A DNA stretch of 64,000 nucleotides, taken from positions 248,001-312,000 of the forward strand of contig JAHCAX010000001.1 of NCBI GenBank assembly GCA_019634675.1, in the 5' to 3' direction. Position 1 is the stretch's first letter; each line of letters starts with the position of its first letter. Positions 51,848 through 59,954 of the stretch are shown piece after piece. Made by a program: the position numbers and the translations under genes. The stretch is from Acherontichlamydia pituitae (GTDB lineage Bacteria; Chlamydiota; Chlamydiia; Chlamydiales; Rhabdochlamydiaceae). The notes under the pieces are model-generated. The model was given only the letters and a program-made list of their open reading frames with translations, ran no database searches and had not been told where the DNA came from.

Positions 51848-53613
51848 CGCTTTTCGCCCTTGGGCTCTCTTGTAGTGAAGGTCGGATCATAATCAACATG
51901 GGCTGAATGATGCATATAACGGTGCAGCGGCGCAATATCCAGCTTCTTATTCTCGTTGAACGCCTCCAATAGATCTTTAGGGCTTAAGCTCTGCATGTTA
52001 CGGTTTGTCGAATTGTTCACCAGGTTCAGAGGGATGTTGACCATTCGAGAGGTCTCATGGCAAAGTCCGACCCTTCTTGGGCTGGCCACTTTAAGCCACG
52101 CGCTTTCCAGCTGATTGGGATTGGAAAAAGTGATCTTCTCGAATTGGCGCAGCACCGTCTGTTTATTATAGAGGACGACATCCGTCGAGGTTGGATAGCC
52201 CCAATATCCTTGCTGCTGTTTAAATATCCATGCATAGACATCCTGATCGACTTGCATAAAGCCAGGCTGCTGGATAGTCATATCGAGCATGTAATCGTAA
52301 TTGATCTCTTTTCCCAGGCGGTAAAAGAAGCCGTAGGCCCCTGTCTTTTGCAGAGCTGAAATCCCCTTCGAAGCATCGATGGTGTCGGTAATAACAATAT
52401 CATCGACAGCAAAGATGAAATATTCAGAATCGCCGCTTTTCAAAGCACGGATGACATTCGGCTGAAAATCTTTATGAGGATTAGCACCTTGCCGAACCAT
52501 GTTGACTTTTGGGAAATCATCGGTTACCTGATTATATCCCTCATCGTATTCCGCTCCGCTGCTTCGATAAATAACGGTAATCTGATCGATGCCTGAGCAA
52601 TATTTTTCAATGGACTCAAGAAGGGCATAAAGCTGCAATGGCCTATCATAGGAAAAAATAATAAAATCTGCAGTTTGCTGCAGATCTTCTTCCGCCTGTG
52701 GTAGTTCAAGCAGCGGCAAGTAAGAGGACCTTCGATAGATCGCTTGGGCTATCTCGAGCTGCCGCCTGCCTCGGACCTTGTCATCATTTAAGGGGGTTGC
52801 CCGGTTCCAAATGTACAAAATTTCCGGCATATAGCGGACATGAGGACCTGCCATTTCCATAACTGGAATGAAAAAGGCGACGTCGTTGGCGGCATCGACA
52901 AACTTCCCTTCATACGCAAGATCTTTGAGTTTTAATTTTTGAAAGATCCCTGCATAAAACGTCCTCAGCTGGGAAAAGCACCAATGGTTTTTTGAAAACT
53001 GGCGGATTTTCCGGCCGTCGATGACCGATTGAGGCAACGGCTGGGCAAAGTTGGCGACATGATAAGAAGAGTAGTTCGGATATTCCACATAACTGCCCCA
53101 TGTGACCCAGACATCAGGATCGGCGTAGATCTCATTTAACTTCTCCAGGACACGATCATGGGCAAACCAGTCATCGCCGTCCAATACAAGCACAATTTCA
53201 TCAGGGTCGCACCGATGCACAGCCCGATAAATATTTTCCATTGCGCCCCGGTTGGTCGCGTTACTGACGATTTCGAACCGATGCCGCTCTCCCCAAGAAT
53301 CGACCAGCTCTTCTACCTGGAGCAATGTGGAATCGGTAGAAGCATCGTTGATATAGATGACGCGGTAATTGTCGTATTTCTGCTCAAAGACAGATCTTAA
53401 ATTCTTTTCTACCCACAGACTGTTATTGAAAGAAGGAACGATGATAACAAACGGCTTATGCTCATTGACAGCAAACGACGGTTGAGCCTTGGAAGATCGG
53501 AAAAAGCTGAGCGCTTTTTTGGCAAGTTTCCCATCGCTTTTGAATTGCGTGCCCAGAAAAAAAGCAGACGCGATGCTTAAAAATAAAAAAATGAATTTGA
53601 CCAATCGACTCAT
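51844..53613 (-). CDS. Two-domain glycosyltransferase: GT2 domain plus second GT-A-like domain, signal-anchored
   Basis: About 589 aa. A signal anchor (LVKFIFLFLSIASAFFLGTQ) precedes a GT2 domain with FVIIVPSFNNSLWVEKNLRS, VIYINDASTDSTLL and LVLDGDDWFAHDRVLEKL. From about residue 310 a second domain follows with IIFSYDRPLQLYALLESIEK, YFIFAVDDIVITDTID and a late aromatic region, which reads as another GT-A fold with a VDD metal motif. I chose the ATG at 53613: AGGG lies upstream, and the longer open frame upstream runs through repeat DNA. First gene of the operon. It may transfer two sugars in turn. Confidence 0.78.
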   Translation of the reverse strand: MSRLVKFIFLFLSIASAFFLGTQFKSDGKLAKKALSFFRSSKAQPSFAVNEHKPFVIIVPSFNNSLWVEKNLRSVFEQKYDNYRVIYINDASTDSTLLQVEELVDSWGERHRFEIVSNATNRGAMENIYRAVHRCDPDEIVLVLDGDDWFAHDRVLEKLNEIYADPDVWVTWGSYVEYPNYSSYHVANFAQPLPQSVIDGRKIRQFSKNHWCFSQLRTFYAGIFQKLKLKDLAYEGKFVDAANDVAFFIPVMEMAGPHVRYMPEILYIWNRATPLNDDKVRGRRQLEIAQAIYRRSSYLPLLELPQAEEDLQQTADFIIFSYDRPLQLYALLESIEKYCSGIDQITVIYRSSGAEYDEGYNQVTDDFPKVNMVRQGANPHKDFQPNVIRALKSGDSEYFIFAVDDIVITDTIDASKGISALQKTGAYGFFYRLGKEINYDYMLDMTIQQPGFMQVDQDVYAWIFKQQQGYWGYPTSTDVVLYNKQTVLRQFEKITFSNPNQLESAWLKVASPRRVGLCHETSRMVNIPLNLVNNSTNRNMQSLSPKDLLEAFNENKKLDIAPLHRYMHHSAHVDYDPTFTTREPKGEKR

Positions 53614-53690
53614 AATGCAAGCCCTGTTCCAGAAGAATTCTGCCATGGATCGTAACGCTATTTCTTGATTACCGTCAACCATACTGTGCT

Positions 53691-53810
53691 CGGTTAAGTT
53701 TTGTGAATTTGGACTCTGCAAGAGACAAAGCCTATCCCCTGGCGGGAAGCTTGAGGGTGCGGATCGATTTGTAAAATTCGCAGCCGGCCCAAATGCACAA
53801 AACTTGACCG
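53691..53810. repeat. 120-bp hairpin element
   Basis: Two 22-bp arms, beginning CGGTTAAGTTTTGTG (53691-53712) and ending CACAAAACTTGACCG (53789-53810), match in inverted orientation at 20 of 22 positions around a GC-richer 76-bp middle. It has no open frame and differs from the neighbouring palindrome and from the 170-bp MITE. It lies between the glycosyltransferase operon start and topA, which point away from each other, so it shares the region with both promoters. Confidence 0.65.
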
Positions 53811-53872
53811 GGCGCGGCATAACCCACAAAAATTCACTTGATTTTGAGCTGCCATCGTAATAAGCTCCCCTT

Positions 53873-54056
53873 CGAGCCAATTGTAAAACTCGGATGTCCG
53901 GCAAAATCGCCCTTTTAAGCCGTTTTGCCACCCTGCTCCCGAGTCCTACTCACTAGGAGTTTGTCCTCGAGAACACGGCTTTGACTGCTCGCGCAGCTGG
54001 CAAACTAGCTAAAAATTATCGATTTTTCCAGACATCCGAGTTTTGCAATTGGCTCG
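53873..54056. repeat. 184-bp palindromic element upstream of topA
   Basis: Terminal 37-bp arms, 53873-53909 and 54020-54056, match at 34 of 37 positions in inverted orientation, starting CGAGCCAATTG and holding AAAACTCGGATGTC. A further inner pair (AGCCGTTTTGCCA near 53919 and TGGCAAACTAGCT near 53998) extends the palindrome. No open frame. It ends 22 bases before the topA start, so it may be a MITE inserted in the topA promoter/leader or a leader structure. No target duplication is obvious. Confidence 0.7.
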
Positions 54057-54078
54057 TTCATTTAGTAATAGGAATGCA

Positions 54079-56670
54079 ATGGGAAAAGCACTCATCGTCG
54101 TCGAGTCTCCAGCCAAAATCAAAACCCTGAAAAAATTTTTGGGGTCGAACTACATTTTTGAATCCTCGCTTGGCCACGTCCGAGATCTGCCGCAAAAAGG
54201 TTTTGGAATCGATGTAGAACACGACTTTGAGCCCCAATACGCCATTCTTCCAGACAAACAAGAAGTGATCGACCGCTTAAAGAAAGCTGCTAAGGCAGCA
54301 GACGTCGTCTACTTATCCCCCGACCCTGACCGCGAAGGGGAAGCAATTGCCTGGCACATTGCCTCTATCCTGCCTAAAGGAACTAAGTTCAAACGGGTCA
54401 CTTTTAATGCGATCACAAAAGAAGCTGTTTTAGATGCCCTTGACCATCCTCGGGCGATCGACCAGGCGCTCGTTGATGCGCAGCAGGCTCGGCGTCTTTT
54501 GGACCGGATCGTCGGTTATAAAATTTCACCTATTTTGACGCGGCGCGTGCAAGGCGCCCGCGACGGAGGGCTTTCTGCAGGCAGAGTCCAATCGGTCGCC
54601 CTCAAATTGGTCGTCGACCGGGAAAAAGAGATCGAAGCTTTTATACCGATCGAATACTGGAACATTGAATCGATCCTGCAAACAAAAAAAAACGAACAGC
54701 CGTTCCATGCTATCCTTTACTCTGTCGATGGGAAAAAGGTGGAAAAAGAAGCAATTCCTGGAAAAGATTGCTACACGATTTCCAACGAGAAAGCTGCACG
54801 CGACGTCGTCGCCAAGCTCCAAAATGCTAATTACCACGTAGCAAGCGTTGAAAAAAAAGAGAAGCGCCGCAATCCCGTCGCCCCTTTTATTACTTCAACG
54901 TTGCAGCAAGAGGCTAGCCGTCATTACGGTTTTTCAGCCTCGCGGACTATGAACATTGCCCAAGGGCTTTATGAAGGTATCGACCTCGGCAACGAAGGCT
55001 CGGAAGGTTTGATCACCTATATGCGTACCGACTCGGTCCGCTTAGCCCCGGAAGCGATTGATGCCGCCCGCAAGTTCATCTTAAAAGAATACGGTCCTCA
55101 ATACCTTCCTCCCGAAGGCAAGCAGTACTCGACGAAAAAAAGCGCCCAGGATGCCCACGAAGCGATCCGTCCGACTAATCTTCAGCATCCGCCTGATTCG
55201 ATTAAAAACTACCTCACGCTTGACCAGTACAAGCTTTACGTCCTTATCTGGCGCCGGTTCCTCGCTTCCCAGATGAATCCTGCGATTTATGACACTGTTT
55301 CATGCGACATCGAAACCGATAAGAACATTTTGCTCCGCTCAAGCGGATCTGTGATCAAGTTCAAAGGATTCCTTGCTGTCTATGAAGAGCGGGAAGACAG
55401 GACGAATGGCGAAGAAAAAGAAAAAGAAGACCAAGATAAGATCCTCCCTCCGCTTGTCGAAGGGCAGGCCCTTCTTCTCAACGAAGTGCAGTCGCACCAA
55501 GCCTTTACCCGCCCTCCTCCTCGCTTTACAGAAGCATCCCTTGTCAAAGAGCTGGAAAAATCAGGGATCGGACGCCCCTCAACGTACGCAGCGATCATGA
55601 ACAAGATCCAAAGCCGCGACTACACCACCAAGGAAAAAGGAACGTTAAAACCGACCGAACTTGGAAAGGTCATTGCCCAGATGCTTGAAGACAATTTCAA
55701 GATCATCATGGACATCGGTTTTACTGCAACGATGGAAGATGACCTCGAGTTCATCGCAGAGAACCAAAAGAATTGGAAGGATTTGATCCGCGAGTTTTGG
55801 GATAAGTTCATTCCTACTGTAGAAACTGCTGAAAAAGAGGCTCATGTCCCCAAAGTAGAGACCGATCTCGATTGCCCTGAGTGTGGAAAGCCTTTGCAAA
55901 AAATCTGGTCCCGCCAAAAGTATTTCTACGGCTGTTCCAACTATCCCGATTGCCGGTTCACAGCGCCGGTAGAATCCTTTAATTTTAATAAAGAGGACTT
56001 CGATCCTGCGTTCGATTGGGAGCAGCCTTGCCCCAAGTGCAGCAGCGAGATGAAAATCCGGTATGGCAAATTTGGCCCGTTCCTGGGCTGCTCCCGGTAT
56101 CCAGATTGCAGAGGCATCGTCAACATTCCTCGTAAAGATGAGATCCCTGCAAGCGAAATGCCCACATGCCCGGCTTTAGGATGCGATGGGAAAATGGTCC
56201 AGCGCAGGTCCCGCTTCGGCAAGCCCTTTTTCTCCTGTTCCAACTTCCCCGATTGCGATGTGATCGTCAACAATCTCGACGACCTCAACGAAAAATACCC
56301 GAACCATCCTAAAACAGCCTACGTCAAAAAAGCTGGAAAATTTGGCAAAGGCAAAGGCGGAAAAGGGAAAAAAGAAAAAGAAAAAGCAGCTCCTAAAAAA
56401 GGAAAAGAAAAAAAGGACAAGGCAAAATCGACCCGTCCTCAAAAGCCCTATGCCCTATCTAAAGAGCTGCAGGCCATCGTTGGAGAAAAAGAACTGTCGC
56501 GGCCAGAAGTCGTTAAAAAGACATGGGAGTACATTAAAAAGCACGATCTCCAAGATAAGAAGAACAAGAGGCTGATCGTGCCGGATGCCAAGCTTGCGAA
56601 AGTCTTCGGCTCCGATAAAGCATTAGATATGATGAAGCTTTCCGGGGTGCTAGGCAAACACCTAAGCTAA
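54079..56670 (+). CDS. topA: DNA topoisomerase I with C-terminal SWIB domain
   Basis: Type IA topoisomerase that relaxes negative supercoils. TOPRIM domain at the N-terminus (ALIVVESPAKIKTLKKFLGS, later SPDPDREGEAIAWH), active-site Tyr314 in GLITYMRTDSVR, then three four-Cys zinc modules (from about residues 599, 651 and 698, for example CPECGKPL and GCSNYPDC), a Lys-rich linker (about 755-785) and a SWIB domain to the end (SKELQAIVGEKELSRPEVVK). Fusion to SWIB, a chromatin-remodelling domain, is a hallmark of Chlamydiae. 863 aa; the ATG at 54079 is behind AGGAA. The stop codon TAA is also the left target duplication of a MITE. Confidence 0.96.
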   Translation: MGKALIVVESPAKIKTLKKFLGSNYIFESSLGHVRDLPQKGFGIDVEHDFEPQYAILPDKQEVIDRLKKAAKAADVVYLSPDPDREGEAIAWHIASILPKGTKFKRVTFNAITKEAVLDALDHPRAIDQALVDAQQARRLLDRIVGYKISPILTRRVQGARDGGLSAGRVQSVALKLVVDREKEIEAFIPIEYWNIESILQTKKNEQPFHAILYSVDGKKVEKEAIPGKDCYTISNEKAARDVVAKLQNANYHVASVEKKEKRRNPVAPFITSTLQQEASRHYGFSASRTMNIAQGLYEGIDLGNEGSEGLITYMRTDSVRLAPEAIDAARKFILKEYGPQYLPPEGKQYSTKKSAQDAHEAIRPTNLQHPPDSIKNYLTLDQYKLYVLIWRRFLASQMNPAIYDTVSCDIETDKNILLRSSGSVIKFKGFLAVYEEREDRTNGEEKEKEDQDKILPPLVEGQALLLNEVQSHQAFTRPPPRFTEASLVKELEKSGIGRPSTYAAIMNKIQSRDYTTKEKGTLKPTELGKVIAQMLEDNFKIIMDIGFTATMEDDLEFIAENQKNWKDLIREFWDKFIPTVETAEKEAHVPKVETDLDCPECGKPLQKIWSRQKYFYGCSNYPDCRFTAPVESFNFNKEDFDPAFDWEQPCPKCSSEMKIRYGKFGPFLGCSRYPDCRGIVNIPRKDEIPASEMPTCPALGCDGKMVQRRSRFGKPFFSCSNFPDCDVIVNNLDDLNEKYPNHPKTAYVKKAGKFGKGKGGKGKKEKEKAAPKKGKEKKDKAKSTRPQKPYALSKELQAIVGEKELSRPEVVKKTWEYIKKHDLQDKKNKRLIVPDAKLAKVFGSDKALDMMKLSGVLGKHLS

Positions 56671-56840
56671 GAGACTGTTAACGGATTTAGGTTTCGTTGC
56701 TTTTTTGAGAATTTTTCGCAAATTTTGCGTCCGTTTATTGGGGGTAATATACGAAAGCTGATATAACCCCCAATAAACGGACGCAAAATTTCCTGAAAAA
56801 GTCCAAAAAATCGACAGAAACTAAATTCGTTAACAGTCTC
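56671..56840. mobile_element. 170-bp palindromic MITE, copy 2
   Basis: Same length as the copy at 11004-11173 with about nine substitutions. Flanked by TAA on both sides (56668-56670 and 56841-56843); the left TAA is the topA stop codon, so the insertion kept the protein intact. A base pair in the stem has changed on both sides: G with C in copy 1 (11070, 11107) is A with T here (56737, 56774), keeping the pairing. It could act as terminator for topA. Confidence 0.85.
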
Positions 56841-56885
56841 TAAGAGTCTTTCGTTAAATTTTGAAGTTCTAAAGCTGTTGGAGGA

Positions 56886-57584
56886 ATGATGAATCACAAA
56901 ATGAAAACATTGCTCTTTATCTTCATCGCCTTTATTGGTTCCAGCGTTCAAAAAGCTGCTGCAGAAGAACGTTCCTCTACTCCTCAGCTTCAGGTCCTCA
57001 GTTGGAGCCCTAGGATCTTTCTCATTGAGAATTTTCTTACTTCCGTTGAATGCGATTTGATCATCGAAAAAGCAAAGCCCCTATTGAGCCGCTCGACTGT
57101 TGTCGACGACCATGACCTAGGAGGAGCCCTTCATGAAGGAAGGACAAGCCAAGGGATGTTTTTTCCAAAAGCTTCTTCCGATATGATTATCCGCAACATC
57201 GAAAAGCGGATCGCAGCATTGACCATGCTTCCTGAGGAAAATGGAGAGGGGATCCAAGTCCTTTCCTACGGACCTGGAGCCGAGTACCAGCCCCACTACG
57301 ACTATTTTGATCCAGCGACTCCTGGCGGAAAGGCCTGTTATGACCGTGGAGGGCAGCGCATCGCCACATTGATCATCTATCTCCATACGACAGAGGAGGG
57401 AGGCGAGACAATCTTTCCCAAAGCGAGGATTGGGGTCCGTCCCATTAAAGGCAATGCGGTTCTCTTTTACAACTGCACTCCCGATGGGATCGAAGATCCC
57501 CTTTCTTTTCATGGCGGGGCGCCCGTCAAAAAAGGGGAGAAATGGATTGCGACGAAGTGGATTCGGAAAGGGGTGTTTAATTAA
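56886..57584 (+). CDS. Exported prolyl 4-hydroxylase-like 2OG-Fe(II) oxygenase
   Basis: A 232-aa protein with a signal peptide (MKTLLFIFIAFIGSSVQKAA) and a P4H catalytic domain. Iron ligands His137 and Asp139 are in YQPHYDYFDP, the third His209 in SFHGGAPV, and the 2-oxoglutarate-binding Lys is in KKGEKWIATKW. Other typical stretches are IFLIENFLTSVECDLIIEKA and GGETIFPKA. The ATGs at 56886 and 56889 follow GGAGG very closely; the second has better spacing. Cytoplasmic bacterial P4Hs modify translation factors, so an exported one is unusual and recalls ER-lumen enzymes. Substrate unknown. Confidence 0.88.
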   Translation: MMNHKMKTLLFIFIAFIGSSVQKAAAEERSSTPQLQVLSWSPRIFLIENFLTSVECDLIIEKAKPLLSRSTVVDDHDLGGALHEGRTSQGMFFPKASSDMIIRNIEKRIAALTMLPEENGEGIQVLSYGPGAEYQPHYDYFDPATPGGKACYDRGGQRIATLIIYLHTTEEGGETIFPKARIGVRPIKGNAVLFYNCTPDGIEDPLSFHGGAPVKKGEKWIATKWIRKGVFN

Positions 57585-57643
57585 CGGAAGGGAATTGCAA
57601 CACTTGCTTCTACCTGCAGCCTTCGTAAGACAGCGCAGTCAAG

Positions 57644-58627
57644 TTAAAAGCAATACCCAAAGTTCACATCGACTCCAAAGAACTGATAGGTGTTTTCTGG
57701 AAGCCCTAGCGAAATGCCCGATGTTGTTTTAGCCGTCGACCTGCCATCTTGCCAATACTCGTAAAATGGCGTTACGATCAGATGGTATCTAGAGTTTTTT
57801 GTCGGTGTGAAATCAAGCGGCAGCTCAACAATAAAATTCGCGAATTTCTTTTTAAGGCTCCAGCTTGCTCCTCTTAAAGGATCAATCCATACCGTTGGAA
57901 AGATTTGAGGCATCCAGGTGAAGTTGACGTCCATGGCAAACCACGAATTGATCGTAAATTCTGCCGTCCATCCTATGGGAACATAGAATTCACTGTAATT
58001 CAACGTGATCGAATGACCATGGTGAGGCTTAAAATCGTGGCCAAAATAACGGTAGCCAAGGCCGGAATAGATGCTCCATACTAGGTCGGGCTTTTCCCAA
58101 GTCAGTGCATAGCCGAGCCGCTCTTGAGTATCAATATAAACAAGCGAGCGGTGTCCGGCATCGCCATTCATATTGCCTTGTTTCCATGCTAACTTGGCAG
58201 CAGCATAGAAATGGCTTGAAGCCCAATATTCATACAGCCCTTGCAAGCCCCCCATGTTCCCATCGAAGGAAGTCCTTCCGTCCGGCTTTAGATACACATG
58301 GGTATAATCGGCACCAACTTGCAGGCGGGAATGGAACTCTTTTATCGACTTCTGACGATCTGCTGTTTTTTGCGATCGGCCTGAAGAATATTGGTCTGCA
58401 TCTGCTATCGAAGAGTTCCAAAAAAGCGGCTGCATCTCATCATCTTCTGCCATGTCCATCTCTTCTTGAGAAATGAACTCATCGCCAACCGGATTGATCC
58501 AGTCATACTCCTCATCCTCTTCGTAACTTTGGTTAACATAGGAATTGCGGGCATGTGCTGGAACGGTTAATGCCCCTGCCGCAGAAGAAAGCATTGCAAA
58601 TATGAACAAGTTAGATAGATTTTTCAT
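57644..58627 (-). CDS. Probable outer-membrane beta-barrel protein
   Basis: A 327-aa protein with signal peptide (MKNLSNLFIFAMLSSAAGAL, cleavage near AHA), an acidic N-terminal segment (EEDEEYDWINPVGDEF), then alternating amphipathic strands rich in Tyr, Trp and Phe (SRLQVGADYTHVYLKPDG, FYAAAKLAWKQ, YSGLGYRYFGH) ending in Phe (VDVNFGYCF), the outer-membrane insertion signature. I do not recognise the family; it is separate from the two MOMP-like porins. It is convergent with the prolyl hydroxylase-like gene. Confidence 0.72.
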   Translation of the reverse strand: MKNLSNLFIFAMLSSAAGALTVPAHARNSYVNQSYEEDEEYDWINPVGDEFISQEEMDMAEDDEMQPLFWNSSIADADQYSSGRSQKTADRQKSIKEFHSRLQVGADYTHVYLKPDGRTSFDGNMGGLQGLYEYWASSHFYAAAKLAWKQGNMNGDAGHRSLVYIDTQERLGYALTWEKPDLVWSIYSGLGYRYFGHDFKPHHGHSITLNYSEFYVPIGWTAEFTINSWFAMDVNFTWMPQIFPTVWIDPLRGASWSLKKKFANFIVELPLDFTPTKNSRYHLIVTPFYEYWQDGRSTAKTTSGISLGLPENTYQFFGVDVNFGYCF

Positions 58628-58706
58628 TGTTTGGAATCCTGCCTATATAAGACATTCAAATGAGTTTATCATTTGTTTGCACACTATCAGTAAAATTATG
58701 AATTGT

Positions 58707-59954
58707 TCAAGCTATACTTTTCGCAGGTGACAATAATAAGGATGACAGAAACCAGAAGAATGCCATCGTTGGAATGTATTGGATGGCGCCATCGGAACAA
58801 CAAACGATCAAATAGAGGATCAAACCTGCAGCAATTCTGTCCTGTGCGGCCTTGCTTTCTCCATTTACCCTTTTTTTAGCTCCAAAAAAATAGATCGCTA
58901 AAGGAGAGATCATTCCAAAAAGAAAAAGAAGAAGACCTACCATTCCAAAATTCTGCAAAATTCCTAAGTAAACGATCTCCCATATCTGCTGAAATGCAGC
59001 AGAAGGAAGGTATGAGAACGTCTTTAATGCTTCAAATTGCCATAAACGTCCGCCCAAGTGATCATCAAAAAGAAACTTGGTGTTGATGTGGAACAGGGAA
59101 ATACATGCTCCCAAAAGAGCTGCGCTTAATCCCCAAAGCAAGCTATGCCTAATCAGGTTCGACCTCGTCTTCGCAGAGAAGAAAAAGCCTAGCCAATAAG
59201 CGACCAATAGACCGATCCAAACTGTACGTGAAAGCGTTAATAGAAGAGCAAGAATAAAAACAGCCTTCTTAAAACGAGACTTTTCTATGTGAAAATAGTA
59301 ATTAGAAAACATTAACATGCAAATGCCGTAAATGTTTCCATTATTATATGTCGAAACCAATTTAAAAATGCTCCCGCGATCATTCATCCGCGTGGCAGCA
59401 AAGGTTGGAATGTCTTCTTGAGGGATCATCAGATGGGGAATCAATAAAAAATCAAAGAATACTGCCGTATAGGTGAAGGCGATCACGCCGAACAGAGCAA
59501 CAACAAACAAGGAATTGGCAAGCATCCTATCAAAAAGAACTCGATCGATATCGCTTAAGTACTTCGAAAAAAAGAGGAAAAAAATAACCGGAAAACAAAG
59601 AAATGAGATGATAAAAGAAACGGCAAAACCCACATCGGTGGTTCCAAAGACACTCATCGATCCGATCGCCAAAGCTGTAAAAGGAAGAATGCAGAGCAGA
59701 GCGATGAGCTGCTGCTTGGAAAAGGAAAACCGGGATTTGAGGAATGAGAAACCAGAGAACACGGCTAAAAAAAGATAGCCCCATGTCAAAGGGATCCCTT
59801 TAATCTTCAATCCCCCTTTTGGAAAAACAACCAAGAAAAAAAAGAAAAGGAAAAATAAGGCATGGAGAAGGTGTCTGTACCTCACGCAAATAGCCGTTAC
59901 CGACTGTCTGAGAGATCCTGGTTGAGAACAGAATCTAACTCCTTTGATAGGCAT
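58707..59954 (-). CDS. O-antigen ligase/polymerase-like membrane protein
   Basis: A multi-spanning protein (about 415 aa, ten or more helices) of the WaaL/Wzy class: hydrophobic throughout, with a larger loop in the middle to C-terminal half and the typical stretch ALLLTLSRTVWIGLLVAYWL just before the loop. Such proteins polymerise or ligate lipid-linked glycans on the outer face of the inner membrane. I chose the ATG at 59954, which overlaps the end of manC by 20 bases; earlier starts are deeper in manC. Position in a cluster with manC, a GT4 enzyme and gmd supports the role. Ligase and polymerase cannot be told apart by eye. Confidence 0.75.
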   Translation of the reverse strand: MPIKGVRFCSQPGSLRQSVTAICVRYRHLLHALFFLFFFFLVVFPKGGLKIKGIPLTWGYLFLAVFSGFSFLKSRFSFSKQQLIALLCILPFTALAIGSMSVFGTTDVGFAVSFIISFLCFPVIFFLFFSKYLSDIDRVLFDRMLANSLFVVALFGVIAFTYTAVFFDFLLIPHLMIPQEDIPTFAATRMNDRGSIFKLVSTYNNGNIYGICMLMFSNYYFHIEKSRFKKAVFILALLLTLSRTVWIGLLVAYWLGFFFSAKTRSNLIRHSLLWGLSAALLGACISLFHINTKFLFDDHLGGRLWQFEALKTFSYLPSAAFQQIWEIVYLGILQNFGMVGLLLFLFGMISPLAIYFFGAKKRVNGESKAAQDRIAAGLILYLIVCCSDGAIQYIPTMAFFWFLSSLLLSPAKSIA

